Assembly: GCA_029339195.1 (NCBI GenBank)
Contig: JAPTJF010000063.1
Span: forward strand, 124,001 to 188,000
Direction: 5' to 3'
Length of the DNA: 64,000 nucleotides
DNA from: Micractinium sp. NFX-FRZ
Taxonomy: Eukaryota; Chlorophyta; Trebouxiophyceae; Chlorellales; Chlorellaceae
Under the pieces are notes generated by a model. It worked only from the letters and a program-made list of their open reading frames with translations, made no database searches and was not told the DNA's origin. Shown here in pieces: positions 30,567 through 43,600 of this stretch (positions are counted from its first letter, which is position 1; each line of letters starts with the position of its first letter). Position numbers and translations under genes: made by a program.

Positions 30567-32775
30567 ACGCTGGGTGGCTGCACAGGACAGGCCACCTACC
30601 AAGTGGCCTGCTGCCCTGCTGCACCAACTCAGTCCCACCCTCCCATCCCCCCTCACCCCTGGTCCCACTGCCTGCCTGCTTGCCTGCCCCTCCCTCCCCT
30701 CCCCATTCCTTCCCGCCCGCAGTACCTGTCGTACGACACCCCGCAGAACGCCGACCCGGTGCCCACCGGCAGCCGCCGCCTCTTCGCCTCGCGCGACCTC
30801 CTGCAGGTGCGGTGTGTGTGCTGAGGCAACAGGGGTGCCGACCATGCTGTTTGTGTGGGTGCTCACAGGCAGGGGATGAACGGCGCCACGTTTGTGGACA
30901 GCGTTTGCAGCGCTGCCGACGCTATCGATAAGGTTTAGGGTTTAGGGTTAGGGTTACCCTATTGCTATCTGACGACGGTTGTCACTGGCAGGCGGCCCCG
31001 CAACATCTCACGGCGCAATGCTGCTGCCCTGCCAGATGGGAACAAGCGGCGACAGGAAAGGCAGCCACCTCCCGCCTGCTGACCCACTGAACGTACTGCA
31101 GTAGCTTATGCAGACAGTGCGCGCCGCGGTATCGGTATGACTGTATCCTGGCTTGCCGCCCCGTGCCCTGCAGATTGAGAAGAGCGGCGCCGAGCTGCGC
31201 ATCGTAGTGGCCACCAACAGCGAGCGCGTGCCCAGCGAGATTGCAAGCATGGAGGAGGGGGTGGCGTCGGGGGCCATGGCCGACGACTTCACCATCGCCG
31301 GTGGGTGGGTGGCCAGCAAACCTAGTGGGATGCGTTCTGCGGTGATGTGTGTGAGTGTGTGGGTGTGTGCGTTCCAGTGCCAGCTGCTGGACAGGACCAG
31401 CAAGCAGACGACCTGACCGCCGCGGGTGAATGGGTGCGTAGCGATCGCGGTACGCTGACAGTGCGTGCAATGATAGCATGCAGTACGCGCACTGCTTTGC
31501 GAGCAGTGTGTGAGTGTGTGGGTGGGCGCCGCCCTTGGTTTGACCATTGAGCAGGCTCCCCCGCTGCTCCCCCTGCCGGGCACCCTCCTGCCGTCCCCCG
31601 CTGACCTGTAGGCACCCCGCTGCCCCTCCCTGCCCGTGCCCGCCCCTCCCTGCAGGCATCGTCACGGAGAACCTCACCATGACTGTGTCCCCCCAGGTGG
31701 AGGACCTGATTGGGCCGGGCACCCAGGAGGGCAGCGGTGAGGGCGGGTTCAAGGCGTGGATCATTGCCGTCATCGTGGGCGGCGTCCTCCTCCTCCTGCC
31801 GGTGCCCACCTACCTGCTGATCCGCTGGCGCAAGCGGCGCAACAAGGAGGAGGCGGCGGTGCAGGCGGCCGAGGCGGAGGCGGCGCGGCAGCGCATGCAG
31901 TCGCGCGTCGTGCGCCCCGGCAGCAAGAGCTTCACGCTCAAGCCGGGCGGGTCGAGCGCCGACATCATGGTGGGTATGGGTGTGAGGGGTGGGGGGGCTT
32001 TGTGGTGCAGGGAACGGGATTGGGCCGGGTGGGTTTGTGGTGGATGGTGGGTTGGGGGGGGGGGAAATGGGGAGGGTGCGGGAGCGGCAGGGCCAGGCTG
32101 TGCCTGGTGTGCACCCGGGGCGGCAGCATTGCTTCTGTCCGCTTTGGGCCAGGGGCTGGCCTGCAGGAGGGCTGCAGCGGGGCAGTGTCAGGGCAAGGGG
32201 CTGTCGTGATGCAGGCAGCGCAGCACCCCCCCTCATGTTCCCTACCCAGGGTCTTCACTTCACCCTCCCCTCCCCTCGTCCCTTGCACCTTGCCCCCCCT
32301 CCCGCAGGTCATGTCTGGCAGCATGGGCGGCCTGGCGGGCTTCCACAACAACGGGCGCCTGCAGTCCTGGAGCGGCTCCCCCGAGCGCTACGGCCAGCAG
32401 TACGGCGGCTCCATCTCGCGCGCCGCCTCCGTCACCTCCATGGGCTCTGCCCTGCCGGTGAGCTGGGGTGCATCAAGTTGAGAGGAGGGTCCAGAGGGCC
32501 CGGATGTGCGGCAGCAGCATGCGGGAAGTGTGATTGTGCAGTGTGTGGGAGAGCGGTGCGCAGTGGACCTGCAAACACCTGCAGCTCCACTCACTCCCTG
32601 GCGTCCCCCATCCCCTGTGCAGTCTGCTCGCACCGGCAGCTACGTCATGCCGCAGCGCGTGCCGTCGCTGCCCGGGCAGGGGCGCGGGCCGTACCCAGGA
32701 CCCATGATGCCGCCGCCCGGGGCCTACGAGGAGGAGCTGCACACGGCACGCAGCGTGCGCAGCCAGCAGCAGTGA
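28863..32775 (+). CDS. Type I membrane surface protein with Pro/Thr/Ala-rich stalk, function unknown
   Basis: Ten exons (28863-28986, 29228-29602, 29900-29994, 30244-30399, 30723-30806, 30873-30932, 31174-31300, 31656-31969, 32308-32457, 32623-32775) keep frame and give 545 residues. The N-terminus is a signal peptide (LALAVACLLALSHGAHAQ). Exon 2 is a stalk made of repeats such as PAPATPTVTIPAPATPTVAS, likely O-glycosylated, with NxT sites (NATVPTNAT). A folded region follows (VFNIEIRGPYIAPF, RRLFASRDLL, ELRIVVATNSERVPSE). It resembles in layout a domain I recall from many Chlorella surface proteins. Exon 8 encodes one membrane helix (WIIAVIVGGVLLLLPVPTYL) followed by RWRKRR, which puts the C-terminus in the cytosol. 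The tail is Ser/Gly/Gln-rich. A role in wall or matrix contact is an inference. Confidence 0.75.
30531..30565. repeat. (GT)17 microsatellite
   Basis: An uninterrupted GT run lies in intron 4 of the surface-protein gene. Confidence 0.95.
30933..30956 (+). repeat. Interstitial telomere-type repeat at a splice donor
   Basis: The intron after exon 6 (ends 30932, GATAAG) starts with GTTTAGGGTTTAGGG, then TTAGGG and TTA. The first GT is the only good donor, so the telomere-type heptamers begin one base into the intron. Confidence 0.85.
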
Positions 32776-33594
32776 CAAACCGGTGCCGCAATGGCGATAA
32801 GCAGCATGCCCACCCAGCAGTAAGCGCCGCCCGCACCAGCGGCGGTGCCACCAAATAAGAGCAGTGCCGGCCACGGCCTTGACCCAGCCCTCCCCTCGCT
32901 TCTGCACCTGAATGTGCAGCCGGCGACAGGCTTCCCCTCACCCCCCCCAACACCCACCCCTCCTGCGTTAGCTTGCTAGGCCCCTTAGTATGTCAACCGC
33001 ACTAGGCAGGTTTCATCCGTGCCGCAACCCTCTCACCCTTCTAGCCCCACCTAGGCACCAGCCAACCAACTCAGCAGCCAGCACTGCTGGGCTCCTTCTC
33101 CCTGTGGCTTCCCTCTGCCCTCTCCTGCTTCCTGGTGCCGCCCTCCCTCTGGTCTGCCCCCCCACTGGGCGAACCGAACTGCCGCATAGGCACTGGCGGC
33201 ACCGTGCTCCCCGCTGCCCCCTGGTTGTGCCCCTCCCCCTCCCGCCCCCATTGGGCGGCACCGTTTGATCTCCCGCTGCAGCATGCACGCTCGCTGGCAG
33301 CGCGCTCTGATTCGCGCAGCCTGTGCCCCTCCTATTTACTGTGAACGAATCGGTACAACTCCGAAAGCGGGCCGAGAGCGGACAAGGCTTATTTGGCACG
33401 GATGGCGGCCTTACATGTGTCCCAGGCCAGGCTGGGTACACGGTGAGGGCAGACCGTGGCAATCACAAGCTGTTCAAGTCAAACCTGTGGACAGTGCGTG
33501 CATAAGGAGGCTTGGTGATACTTCCTCTGAGACAGTGGCAAATCGCTTCTGTGAGCAAGCACAAGTTGCTCTAAGGCCGCCCATGCGAGCTCCC
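32776..33594. other. Convergent intergenic region
   Basis: Two converging 3' UTRs should lie here. I see no gene. A minus-strand TGTAA signal for URB1 lies at 33411-33415, 180 bases past its stop codon. Confidence 0.5.
33411..33415 (-). terminator. TGTAA polyadenylation-type signal, URB1
   Basis: The plus strand reads TTACA, 180 bases past the URB1 stop at 33595. Confidence 0.4.
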
Positions 33595-34629
33595 TCATGC
33601 CTGCCCAGCAGCCGCTGCCACTGACCGGGCTGCGGCGGCCACCTCCTGCTGCAGCCAGCTGGTGCCGCCTGGCGGCCGCTTGCCGGCCATCGCGCCCAGG
33701 CTGTGGTCGTGCTGCGCCTGCAGTGCCTGCTCCACTTCTGAGAGGAAAGGCAGCACCTGGCGGCAGACCCCCCACGCTGCACCCCCGCTGCCATCCTGTG
33801 CACTGCCAGCACCACCGCTGCCGCCAGCGGCCGCCAGAGCGGCGGTCGCAAGCTGCAGCGCCGCCGCGGCCATCTGCTGCGCTGCCCCCGCGCCGCCCGC
33901 GCCCCGCATGACCGTCCGCAGCTGGAGCAGGCGGCGGAGCGCCGCCAGCGGGGCAGCCAGGGCATCGCCAGGGTCCGCATCCGCTGCTGTATGCCCGCCA
34001 CCCTGCCGCTGCTGCGTTTGCTGTTGTATCGCGGTCTGTGCAGCTGATGCAAGCCAGGGGATGAGGCCGGACTCTTGTGCCAGCTGGCGGGCGGCACGCG
34101 GGATGTAGGTGGCGGCGCACAGCAGGCGCAGCGCCAGCTGCGCCACCGCTGGGTCCGCCACTGCAGGCACGGGAGGCAGGGCGGTGGGTGTGGGCATGGC
34201 GAATGTGAGGAAGCCATCACACAGAGAGGCTGGGCCTTGGGGAAGAGCAGGCCAGCTCGCCCAACGGGCGTGCAGGTCCCAGGCATGATGAAGCGCATGC
34301 ATGCTTGCCACGACACAGAAAACCCGCGGGTTGTGCCTTGACTTGGCCTTTCACCACTGACACACACCCGCCCATCACCCACCCGGGGAGTTGTGCACCG
34401 CCATGGCCTGCTCTAGAGCATGCTTCCCACGGTACAGGGCTGCATCATCAGAGCCGCGCAGCCCCGCCAGCAGCAGCTGCAGCAGCAGCACGGAATGTGT
34501 GTGGTTGTTGCATGGCAGGGTGTTGGGTGGGCGGGCGGTTGAGTGGGACATGTCAGGGGGAGGACACTGAGCAGCGTCCTGAGGGAAGACATGTCAAGGC
34601 TGTCTGGGCAGCGTGCACGCAGATCAGGT

Positions 34630-34664
<35 letters not shown>

Positions 34665-37600
34665 CTGGCAGGAGCCAGGAGAGGGGTTGGTTGCCACAGG
34701 CCATGTCCCAAGGAAGCAGGCAGCGGCATGACCTCCCAAAAGTGCACTTGCCTGCATCATCCACCGCCGCTCCGCCGCGTGCTGCTGCCCTCCCGACATC
34801 AGCAGCTGGCCCAGCAGAGGCACGTCCTGCACCGGCGGCCAGGCGAGCGCAGCAGGGGTTGGACTCGCGTGGTTGAATGCAGCATGCGTGCACAGTTGCC
34901 CGGATCCCACCTGATCCAGGCTGCTCCCCACGGCCGCTTGGGACCTCTCCTTGCCCCGCTGCAGGGCCACACGACGCCTGCCTGGTGTGCACCGTACACT
35001 TACCGTGGTGCTCAGCACCGCCCGGCGCGTGAGGTGCTTGTTCACTACTGGGTACATGTCGGCGCCGGGGTGCAGGGCCAGCAGGGCTGCAGGGAGGCAC
35101 ACCGGGACCACAGCAAGTCATACAAGGCGGGGGTCAACAGGCCTGGTGTGCTCGGTGGGTGGAAAAGGGGGCCAACAAAGTGTGCAGTTGTTGTCGGGCA
35201 TTACGGTCGGGCATTGTGGCCCGGCAGGAGCAGGTGCTGGGTGGGGGAGTGCAGGATACAGGCGGCTGGCATTCGACAGCGCAGTGGGTGGCCCGAGCAG
35301 GCCAGGTGTGAGTAGCAGGGCAGGTTGGCGGCAGGCAGGCGCGCTTACCGGCCTCAGCCAGGAGCGTGGCGTGCACGGTGGGCAGGCGCTGGAAGGGGCG
35401 GGTGACGGCGGCACGCAGCGTGCCCAGCAGGACGCTGCAGGCAGGGGGCAGAGGGGCACGGGGTCAGCAGGGGCAGGGGTGCGACAGAACCGGTGCACGT
35501 GCAGAGTTGCCTTGATCGTTGGCACAGCAACAGGGCACAGTGAGCGCCTGCCAGGAAGGCGCACAGCTGCAGTGCAGCGCACAGCGTAGCAGCAGAGCCC
35601 CCACGGCCACACTTGCACCTGCTGCTTGATCCGGAGGTGTGTGTGCTGTCTTGCCCTTCCCGTCCCGCCCTGACATCCTAAGGTGACATGCCCACGCGTG
35701 CACCCACACCCACACCCCACACACCCACACACCTCAGCTGCTGCTTCTCCCGGAAGTCGGGCGCCGCCGCCGAGGTGAGCTGCGCCTCGAACAGCGCCAG
35801 CGCCTGGTAGGCGGCGCCCCGGCATCCGGCATCCGGTGAGGCCAGGCCACGCAGGCAGACTGCAAGCGGGACGGGGGTGGGGAATGCATAGAAGGAGAGG
35901 AGGAGTTAGACGACGCTGGGCGGCAAGCTGTGCAGGCCGGTGGGCAGTGACGAGAAGCACCTCACACAACCGCAGATCCAAGAGCAGTGGAACCTACTGC
36001 CGGTCCACCCGGGTGAGGTGCCCGCACCCGCCTGCCGGCCCCCAGCCCCAGCCGCACCTGACAGCAGCCCGGCCTCTGCAAAGGCACGGGGCGCCAGCAG
36101 CCGCTGCCGCAGGCAGCAGCAGCAGAAGGGCAGCAGGAAGCATGGGTCGTAGGCGGCCGCCACGCCTGGCAGCTGTGCCAGCTGCGCGCCGCTGCCGCTG
36201 CCGGCTTCGCTATTGCTGCCAGCACCGCTGTTGCTGCTCTGCTGGCTGCTGCTGCCCGGGTCAGCCAGGATGCAGGCGTCGGGCCAATGGCACACGGTGA
36301 GGGCGGCCCGGACTGGGTCCAACGGCAGCCGCTTCTGAAGCAGCTGGGTCCGCTGCCGCTGCGCCGCGTCTCTGGCATCCGGGGCCGCGTCGGCGGGCAC
36401 GGGCGGCAGCTGGTGCACAGCAGCCGCGGCGGGGCCCCAAGCAAAGCTGCAGGCGTGGGCAGGGAGACGCCAGGGTCAGGTGGGAGATGGCGAGGCACAG
36501 CTTGGCAGCGTAGAGGAGCGGTGCAAAAAATGGTTGGCCTCTGTTGCTGCATCAGCCTGGCAGAGCAAGCAGAGCGCAAAGCCATGTCGTGGCAAAAACG
36601 TATGTCTGGCTGCATACCTGGTGTGCGTGAGGGGCCCATGGAGCAGCGCCGCCAGGGCGGTTGTTTCGCTGTCTCCCTCCTGTGCTAGCGCCGCAGCCGC
36701 TGCCGCCGCTGCATCGCCCTGCCCCACGCTGCGCTGCTCACGCTGCCACTGTCGCTGGTTGATGGCGGCGGCAAGGCTCCACACAGCGGCGTCAGTGGGG
36801 GAGCAGGAGGCACCATACCCCGCCATGAGCAGCGGCAGCAGCGCAGCCTCCGCTGCCTCCACCTGCTGCTGCTGCCGAGCAGCAACTGTACTGCCGCCTG
36901 TAATGCTGCTGGCGATGCTGTACTGCTGGTGAAGGTCTAGCAGCGTTTCTATCAACTCACACAGCTCCTTCTTCATGTCTGCTGCTGACGTGGCGGCTGC
37001 TGATGTGGCAGCAGCCGACATGCCGGCGGCGCTGCCGTCCGCCGGCGCCGCTCCTCCGCTGGCGCCGCCCGCCGCCACCAGCGGCAGCAGCGAGGCCAGC
37101 GGGCGCGCGGCTGCCTCGGCCGCCGGCGGCAGCGGCGGCGGCGAGGCCGCCGCGGCGCGCATGACGGGCAGGAACCGGCTGTGCCCCAGCAGCCGCTGCA
37201 GCAGCTCCAGCGCAGCGGTCGCCACCTCAGCACTCTGCACCTGCTCCCCCATCCGCTCATCGGCGCCACCCGACTCGCTGTCGCTGTCGCTGCCGCTGCT
37301 GCCGCCGCCTGCATCTTCCTCTGCCTCCTCAGGAAGAAGCGCTGCCATGAAGCGGCGCAGCACACGCAGCGCCTGCACCCCTGCCGCCGCCGCAGCAGCA
37401 GCCTCGCCCTCACCGGCTGGCGCCGGCGCCAGGCGATGCCGCAGCACGGCCGTGCCCAGCGTGCCCGCGGCCGCGCTTGCCAGCTCAGCAAAAGCGGGGG
37501 TGCTGCGCTGGGAGCGGGGCAGGGCTGCCACTGCATCTCCCACTGGGCCGTCTAGCAGGCACAGCAGGCGGTGCTCCAGGCTGGACTCGCCAGCTGGCAG

Positions 37601-40600
37601 CCTGAGCATGTGCAGCAGTTTGGGGGATGAGGCAAGCAGGTGAGTCCCAGTGCTGGTGGCAAGGGTTGCGAGGGCGCGATGCATGTGCGCGGCAGGAGTG
37701 GGGGACACTGGCAGGTCTGCATGCTGCTGTGCAATGCAATGCAACCCGACCTCCCACAGTAGCAGCAGCTGCCGGACGCCCCGACTCTTTAGGCCAGCAA
37801 ACAAAGGCCGGCTCAGCGCCGCCGCCAGGCCGCCTCGGCCCACCCTCCCGGCACCAGGCACTCACTTGAGCAGGGCGGCCAGCGTGGCGGCAAAGCAGCG
37901 CACACAGCCCAGCAGCTCCTCCACGCCAGGGCCGCCGCCGCCGCCCCCGGCCGGGGCTGCCAGCACCGCCACCGCTGCTTCCGCCAACTCCCCAGCCCCC
38001 AGGCGGCCTGACTCGCTCCCAGCGGGAGGCTGGGAGGCCCCCTCTGCAGAGGCTTCCGGCCAGCCCTGCTGCGGCAGCAGCGCCTGCAGCATGCGCCGCC
38101 GCTGCAGCTCCGTCAGCGGCTGCCGCAGCAGGGCGAGCCGCAGGCAGGGCAGCGCATGCTGCCGCAGCAGCTGCTGCGCCTCGGCGGGCCCGGGCGCACC
38201 GCCGCTGCAAAAGTACACTGCAAGCGCACCGCCCGCAGCTGCTGCCACCGCCGTCGCCGCGGCTGCCTGCTCCGCCTCGCCCTCCTGCTGCTGCTGCTGG
38301 TGACGCTGGTCCAGCACAGCGGCAGAAGCAGGCAGGGCCAGCGCCAGTGCTGCGCCGCTTCCGCTGTTCAGGAGCGGGGGCAGGATCTGTGCCGCCAGTC
38401 GCCAGCATGCTTTGCTGCTGTGCTGCACCAGCAATGCCGCCAGCTGGCTGCGTGCAGTCAGGCTGCCGCCACCTCCCGCTGCCTGCTCCAGGCATGCCCT
38501 CAGCAGCTGCTGCTGGCCGGCGCTGCCCAGCGCCGCCAGTGCCTCGGCGCGCTGCCCGCTGCCGAGCAGCCGCGCCAGGCAGGCGAGCGCTGAGGGTGCA
38601 GTAGAGGCAGCCAATGCGGAGAGCACGCTGCACGCCTGCTCCAGCCGCTGCTGCCCCAGCCTGCCACGCGTCACCAGCCGCTCGAGCACCGCTGCTGCAG
38701 CGGCCGCCAGCCACGGAGCCCGCACCCCTGCCCCCTCTGCAGCCTCTGCCGCTGCCGACTCTCTCCTCTGCTTCTTCTTGGGCTTGCTGCTGCCGGCGCC
38801 ACTGAGGCAGTCAAGCAGTGCATCTGCTGCTGCCTCCACGGCAGCTGCCGGCATGTGGGGCAGGAGCAGGAGGAAGCTGCGCACCGCGGCTGGCATGTCG
38901 CCACCGCCGGTGCCAGTGCCGCTGCCCTGACACTCAGCAGCCACCAGCTGTTGGAATGCCGCTGCTGTCTGGTCCAGCAGGGGCCTGCTGGCCTGGCCGC
39001 CGTCTGCTGGCAGCTCCTGCCGAAGCAGCTGGATGACCGTCTGGCCAAGCTCCTGTTGTGCCCCGCTCTGGGCACCGGCGCCGATCAGGGAGGCAGACAC
39101 CGCGCTGCTGCCTGTGAGCAGCTGCAGGCAGCGCCGCTGCTCAGCCGCGCCACATGCCGACAGCACGGCTGCCTGCAGCACCTGCAGCAAGGCCGGGGCG
39201 GCTGCTGCAGCCACAGCCTGCTCCAGCCAGTGGAGGCACTGGCGCACTGCCGCGCTGCATGTGCCCACGCCGCCGCTGCTGCTGCTGCCCCCGCTGCTGG
39301 TGTCCTCACATCCAGCTGCCAGCGCTTGCTGAATGCCTGCCAGCTGCTCAGCGCTGGTGCCGTCGCCGCCTGGCTGCATGCCCACTAGCTTGCTGATGGA
39401 CACACAGCTCGCCTCTGCTGCTGCTGGGGCAGGCAGCTGCGCCGGCGGGCTGCCGTCGAGCGTGGCAACCGTGCAGGCAGCAGGCGCTGCAGCTGACGCA
39501 GTCACCGCCGATTGCCTGCTGCTCTTCTTGGCTTTCTTCTTTGGCTGCTCTGCCGCAGGCTCCTCTGCCTGTTGCTGCTGCTGACGCTCCAGCTGACCCA
39601 GCAGGCCCAGCAGGGGCTGCCCCTCTGCCGGCAACAGCAGTGGCGCCGACGCCGCCGACGCATCAGCCGCCGACGCATCGCCGGCCTCGCCGCCAGCTGC
39701 CTTCCTCTTCTTCTCTTTTTTCTCTGTCTTGCCAGATTGCTCACCCGCCGGCATCAGGTTCCTTGCCGCCTCCTGCCGCACCACTCCCAGAAGCACCGCC
39801 GCCAGGGCAGCGCCGGCGCCGGCGCCCAGCTGCTGCTGTGCCAGCTGGCGCAGCACGGCTGCCACGTAGGCGGCTGCCGCCGCCTTGTCAGCGCTGGCCA
39901 TCTTGGCTGAACCCAGCACCCTCAGCAGCTGGCGCAGCGCGCAGGGGGCTAGCAGGCTGAACTGCTCCTGCTGCTGCTGCTGCTGCTCCTGCAGCTTGCC
40001 GTTTGCTGGCTGGGGTGTACCATTGGGCAGGCCGGCGCCCTGCCCTGCCGTGGCCGCCGCGCCAGCCAGCAGCAGCTGCTGCTGCTCAAACAGCTCGTGT
40101 GGGCGGCGCAGCAGCAGCTGGACAGCCTCAGACAGGAAGCCGCACACCGCCTCGCTGCTGCCGTCCCTACGGGCAAGCAGCGGTAGGAAGGAAGGGGGCC
40201 GAGTTGTGAGGGCACTGCGTGCGGTATAGGCGGTACAGGCGGTACAGGCGGTGCATGGCGAGGAGCGGTACAGGTTCCCAGTGTGAGGTGCAGGCGGTGC
40301 AGGGGGTGCAATTCCAGGGGCGTGCCACCCAGTGCAGGCAAGAGCCCAAGCCGCCACGCTGGCTGGCAAGCGTGCAGACGGCGGATGGCGCCAGCAGCCA
40401 AGGCAAACGCACACGCAATCACGTACAAACAGCACGCAAGGGCACAATAGGAGCCGCCACATGGGAAAGACATGCTGGCACGCAGAAAGCACACCTGGGC
40501 AGCAAGCCGAGTCGCAGCATGTAACTAAGCACACAAATAAGGACACAAGGATGGGCTCAAGTGTGCACGGACCTGGGCAGCAAGTCGAGCCAGAGCACCG

Positions 40601-43600
40601 CCTCCTCCTCATTCCCAGCAAACGCAGCCGTCGCCAGCAGCCGCCGCAGCAGCCAGCGGCGTGCAGCGCCACGCACCGCCGCCTGCGGCGCCCCCGCCAG
40701 CAGCCGCAGCACCGGCAGTAGCACGGCAGCGCTGGCAGCCCCAGCGGCGCCGCCGCCGCCGGCTTGGCTGGACTCGTCGGCGCCTGCAGCGGCAGCTTCA
40801 GAAGCTGCAAGCAGCAGTTCCAGCAGCAGCAGCTGGTGCTGTGGGCGCAGCGACAGGGGCTGCTGCGGCAGCAGGCGCTCTGCATCCACATTTGCCTCTG
40901 CCAGGGAGGCGGGCAGCAGGCGCTGCCAGAGCAGCAGCAGGCGCAGCACGGCGGTCAGCTGCAGCTCGTTGGCTGCATGGGGGTGGAGGGGTGGAGGGCA
41001 GAGGGAGCGGGGGGAAGCGTTGCATGTGAGGCGCAGCCACGGCACATGGAGTGGTGCTCAAGGTCGAGCAGAGCTGTGGTGGCTTCTGCCCGGGGCCTCC
41101 CCGCCATCTGCCCAATAGGGTCTCCCCTCTCGAGCCTCACTGCCAGCACAGTCCACCCCGAACCACAAGCCTGGCCCACACTCGGCTCCCAACTCACCCG
41201 CCTCCCATCCCTCCTTCTCCGCCGCTGACAGCAGCGCCAGCAGCAGGGTGGGGTCAGGCAGCTGCTGCCGCGCCGCCTGCTGCAGCCAGCGACGCAGCGC
41301 CAGCCAGCCCTTCCGCGCCTCCTCCTGCTGCGTCGGGGTGCTGCCGGGGGCTGCCGCAGCGCTGGCTGCTGCCGCATCTGCTGCGGCAGTACATTCGTCC
41401 AGTACCGCCTCCAACGCTGACATGGCGCTGACCAGCAGGCCCAGCGTGCCGTAGCGCACCTGCGCGGCGGGGCAGGGGGCGGGGCAGAGGGGTGCACAGG
41501 GCTAAGCACTGGTGCACAGACAATGGCAAGACGTGGGAGTGTGGGCGTGACAAGCCGGGGCAGACAAGCATCAAAGCCGAGTGGACAGCTGGATGCATGT
41601 GCACCGCACATCAGTCCAAGCTGCTTCCCGTCTCATGTGCTCGTACCGCATTGAATGACCACCATCTTCCTGTGACCACACTCCACTCACCAGCGAATTG
41701 GAGTGCTGCAGGCCACGACTGAGCGCAGCCCGCTGCAGGCAGGGCGGGAAGCAGCAGCGCAGCAGGCACTGCGCGCGGCGGCCGCCCGGCGGCGGCGGGC
41801 CGGCGCCGCTGCGTGCCAGGCGCAACAGCCCCGCGGACGCAGCAGCCGGCAGCAGCTGCAGCAGGCGAGCCGCCACGGCAGAGTGCGCAAACCAGCGGCC
41901 TGCTGCAGCGCTGCCTGCCGCTGCAGCGCTCGTCGCTGCCGCCGGCTCCAGACTGTATGGCAGCGCCAGCAGCAGGGCGGCCGCCAGCGGTGCATCACCG
42001 CCAGTGGCGGCCAGCAGCAGCTGCAGGTGCGCCGGGGAGTCGGCCGGGCGCAGGCGGAGCAGCATGCGCAGCAGGCGGCGCTGCCCGGGCGCCAGCTGTT
42101 GGCTCCCTGCGTCTGCCAGCACAAACAGCTGCTGCAGCTGCTGGGACGCTGCCAGGCCATGGGCTGGCAGGGTGGCCAGGGACTCTAGAATCACCAGAGC
42201 CGCCGCAGAGGCCTCGTTCTGCTCCCGCCGCCGCTTCCGTGCAGCCGCTGCGCCAGGCCCTGCACTCGCCTCGCCCTCCTGCGCCTCAACCTCCTCCTCC
42301 TCCTCCTCCTCTTCCTCCTCCTGCCCCTCCACGGGTGCGGCGGCAGCGATGCTGGCAAGCTGCTGCAGGGCGGTGTCGGAAAACACGTCTGCCTGCACCG
42401 CCGCGGGCACGCCCGCCTTGGCAGACAGCACGCACCGCTGCAGCACTTTCAGGACCTGCAGTGGGCAATGCAAGGGAGCACACCACACATGGGTCAGCTG
42501 CAGCGCTTTGAGCATTTGCAGTGGACAAGGCAAGGGACAGTAGAATAGCGCAAGGGAGCACACACCATGGGTCAGCTGCAGCACTGGGTAGCCGCCCATT
42601 GGCTCTGTTGGCACCCAACCCGAGGAGGCGGCTACCGTGCTTGCACAGGCAGCGCCACCACAGGCAGCGGAGCCCACCTCCAACTGCTCCAGCCCATGGC
42701 CCAGCAGGCCTCCCAGCTGAGAGGCTGCAGCTGCGGCACAGCCCGCAGGACATGCATACTGCTTCCCTGGAAGGTACTACAGCACAGCCCCCGGTCACCA
42801 ACACACCTCCATCTGCTGCGGCGGCGGGTCGGCGGCCAGGTGGTTGAGCAGGCCTCCCATCAGGGGGCGCAGCTGCAGCAGCTGCTGGGATAGCAGCGCG
42901 TCGCCGCCAGCGTGGCGCAGCAGACGCAGCGCGAGGGCGCAGAAGAGCGCGCGTGTGGGCCGCTTGAGCGTGTCCCCCAGGGCCCACTGCTGCCAGTAGC
43001 GCTGCTCATGCTCTGATGACGACTCCCCTTTCTTCTCCCTGCAAGGCAGCAAGGATGCGGCGGGTGAGGCAGGAGGGGCAAGGGGGAAGGGGCAGGGTCA
43101 TCCAAGGACCGTCCGACAGCCCAGATATGGGTGCATGCTGTGGGGCAGCATGGCAGAGAGCGGTCATACCGTGGGGCAAAGGCGGAGACCAACTCTGCAA
43201 CAACACAAGAGCAGAAGCCAGCCGGCCAGCCAGCAGGCCTGGCAGGGCACACACCTGGGAGGCTTAGCCAGGCCCGGCAGCGCCGACAGGCTCCAGTCAA
43301 ACGCCCTGACCAGGTCTCGCAGGCTGCAGCCTGCAGCGCTGCCTGTACCACTGCCTCCTGTGCCGGCGCCAGCGCCACCGGCAGCGAGTGCTGTGGCTGC
43401 TGAGCTGGCGCCGCCGCTGGCGGCTGCCTCCCCGGCGGCTGCTGCGCTGGCGACTGCGGCCAGCAGGGCCAGGGCCGCGTTGGCCTTGCCCCGCATGTCT
43501 GATGACAGGTTGAAGTAAAGGGCCTTGAGGCGGCGGTGCAGCACTGCGCCTGCCAGGCTGGCTGCTCCTGCTGCCAGCACTGCGCGCTGCTCCGGCGGCG

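Noticed and set aside
30929..30958. TTTAGGG tract considered as a chromosome end
   Set aside because: It has only two full heptamers and one partial unit, and the gene continues on both sides in frame.
37650..39910. Several plus-strand open frames of 120-220 codons over the URB1 long exon
   Set aside because: They are reverse-frame shadows of Ala/Gln/Leu-rich coding sequence and show no independent features.
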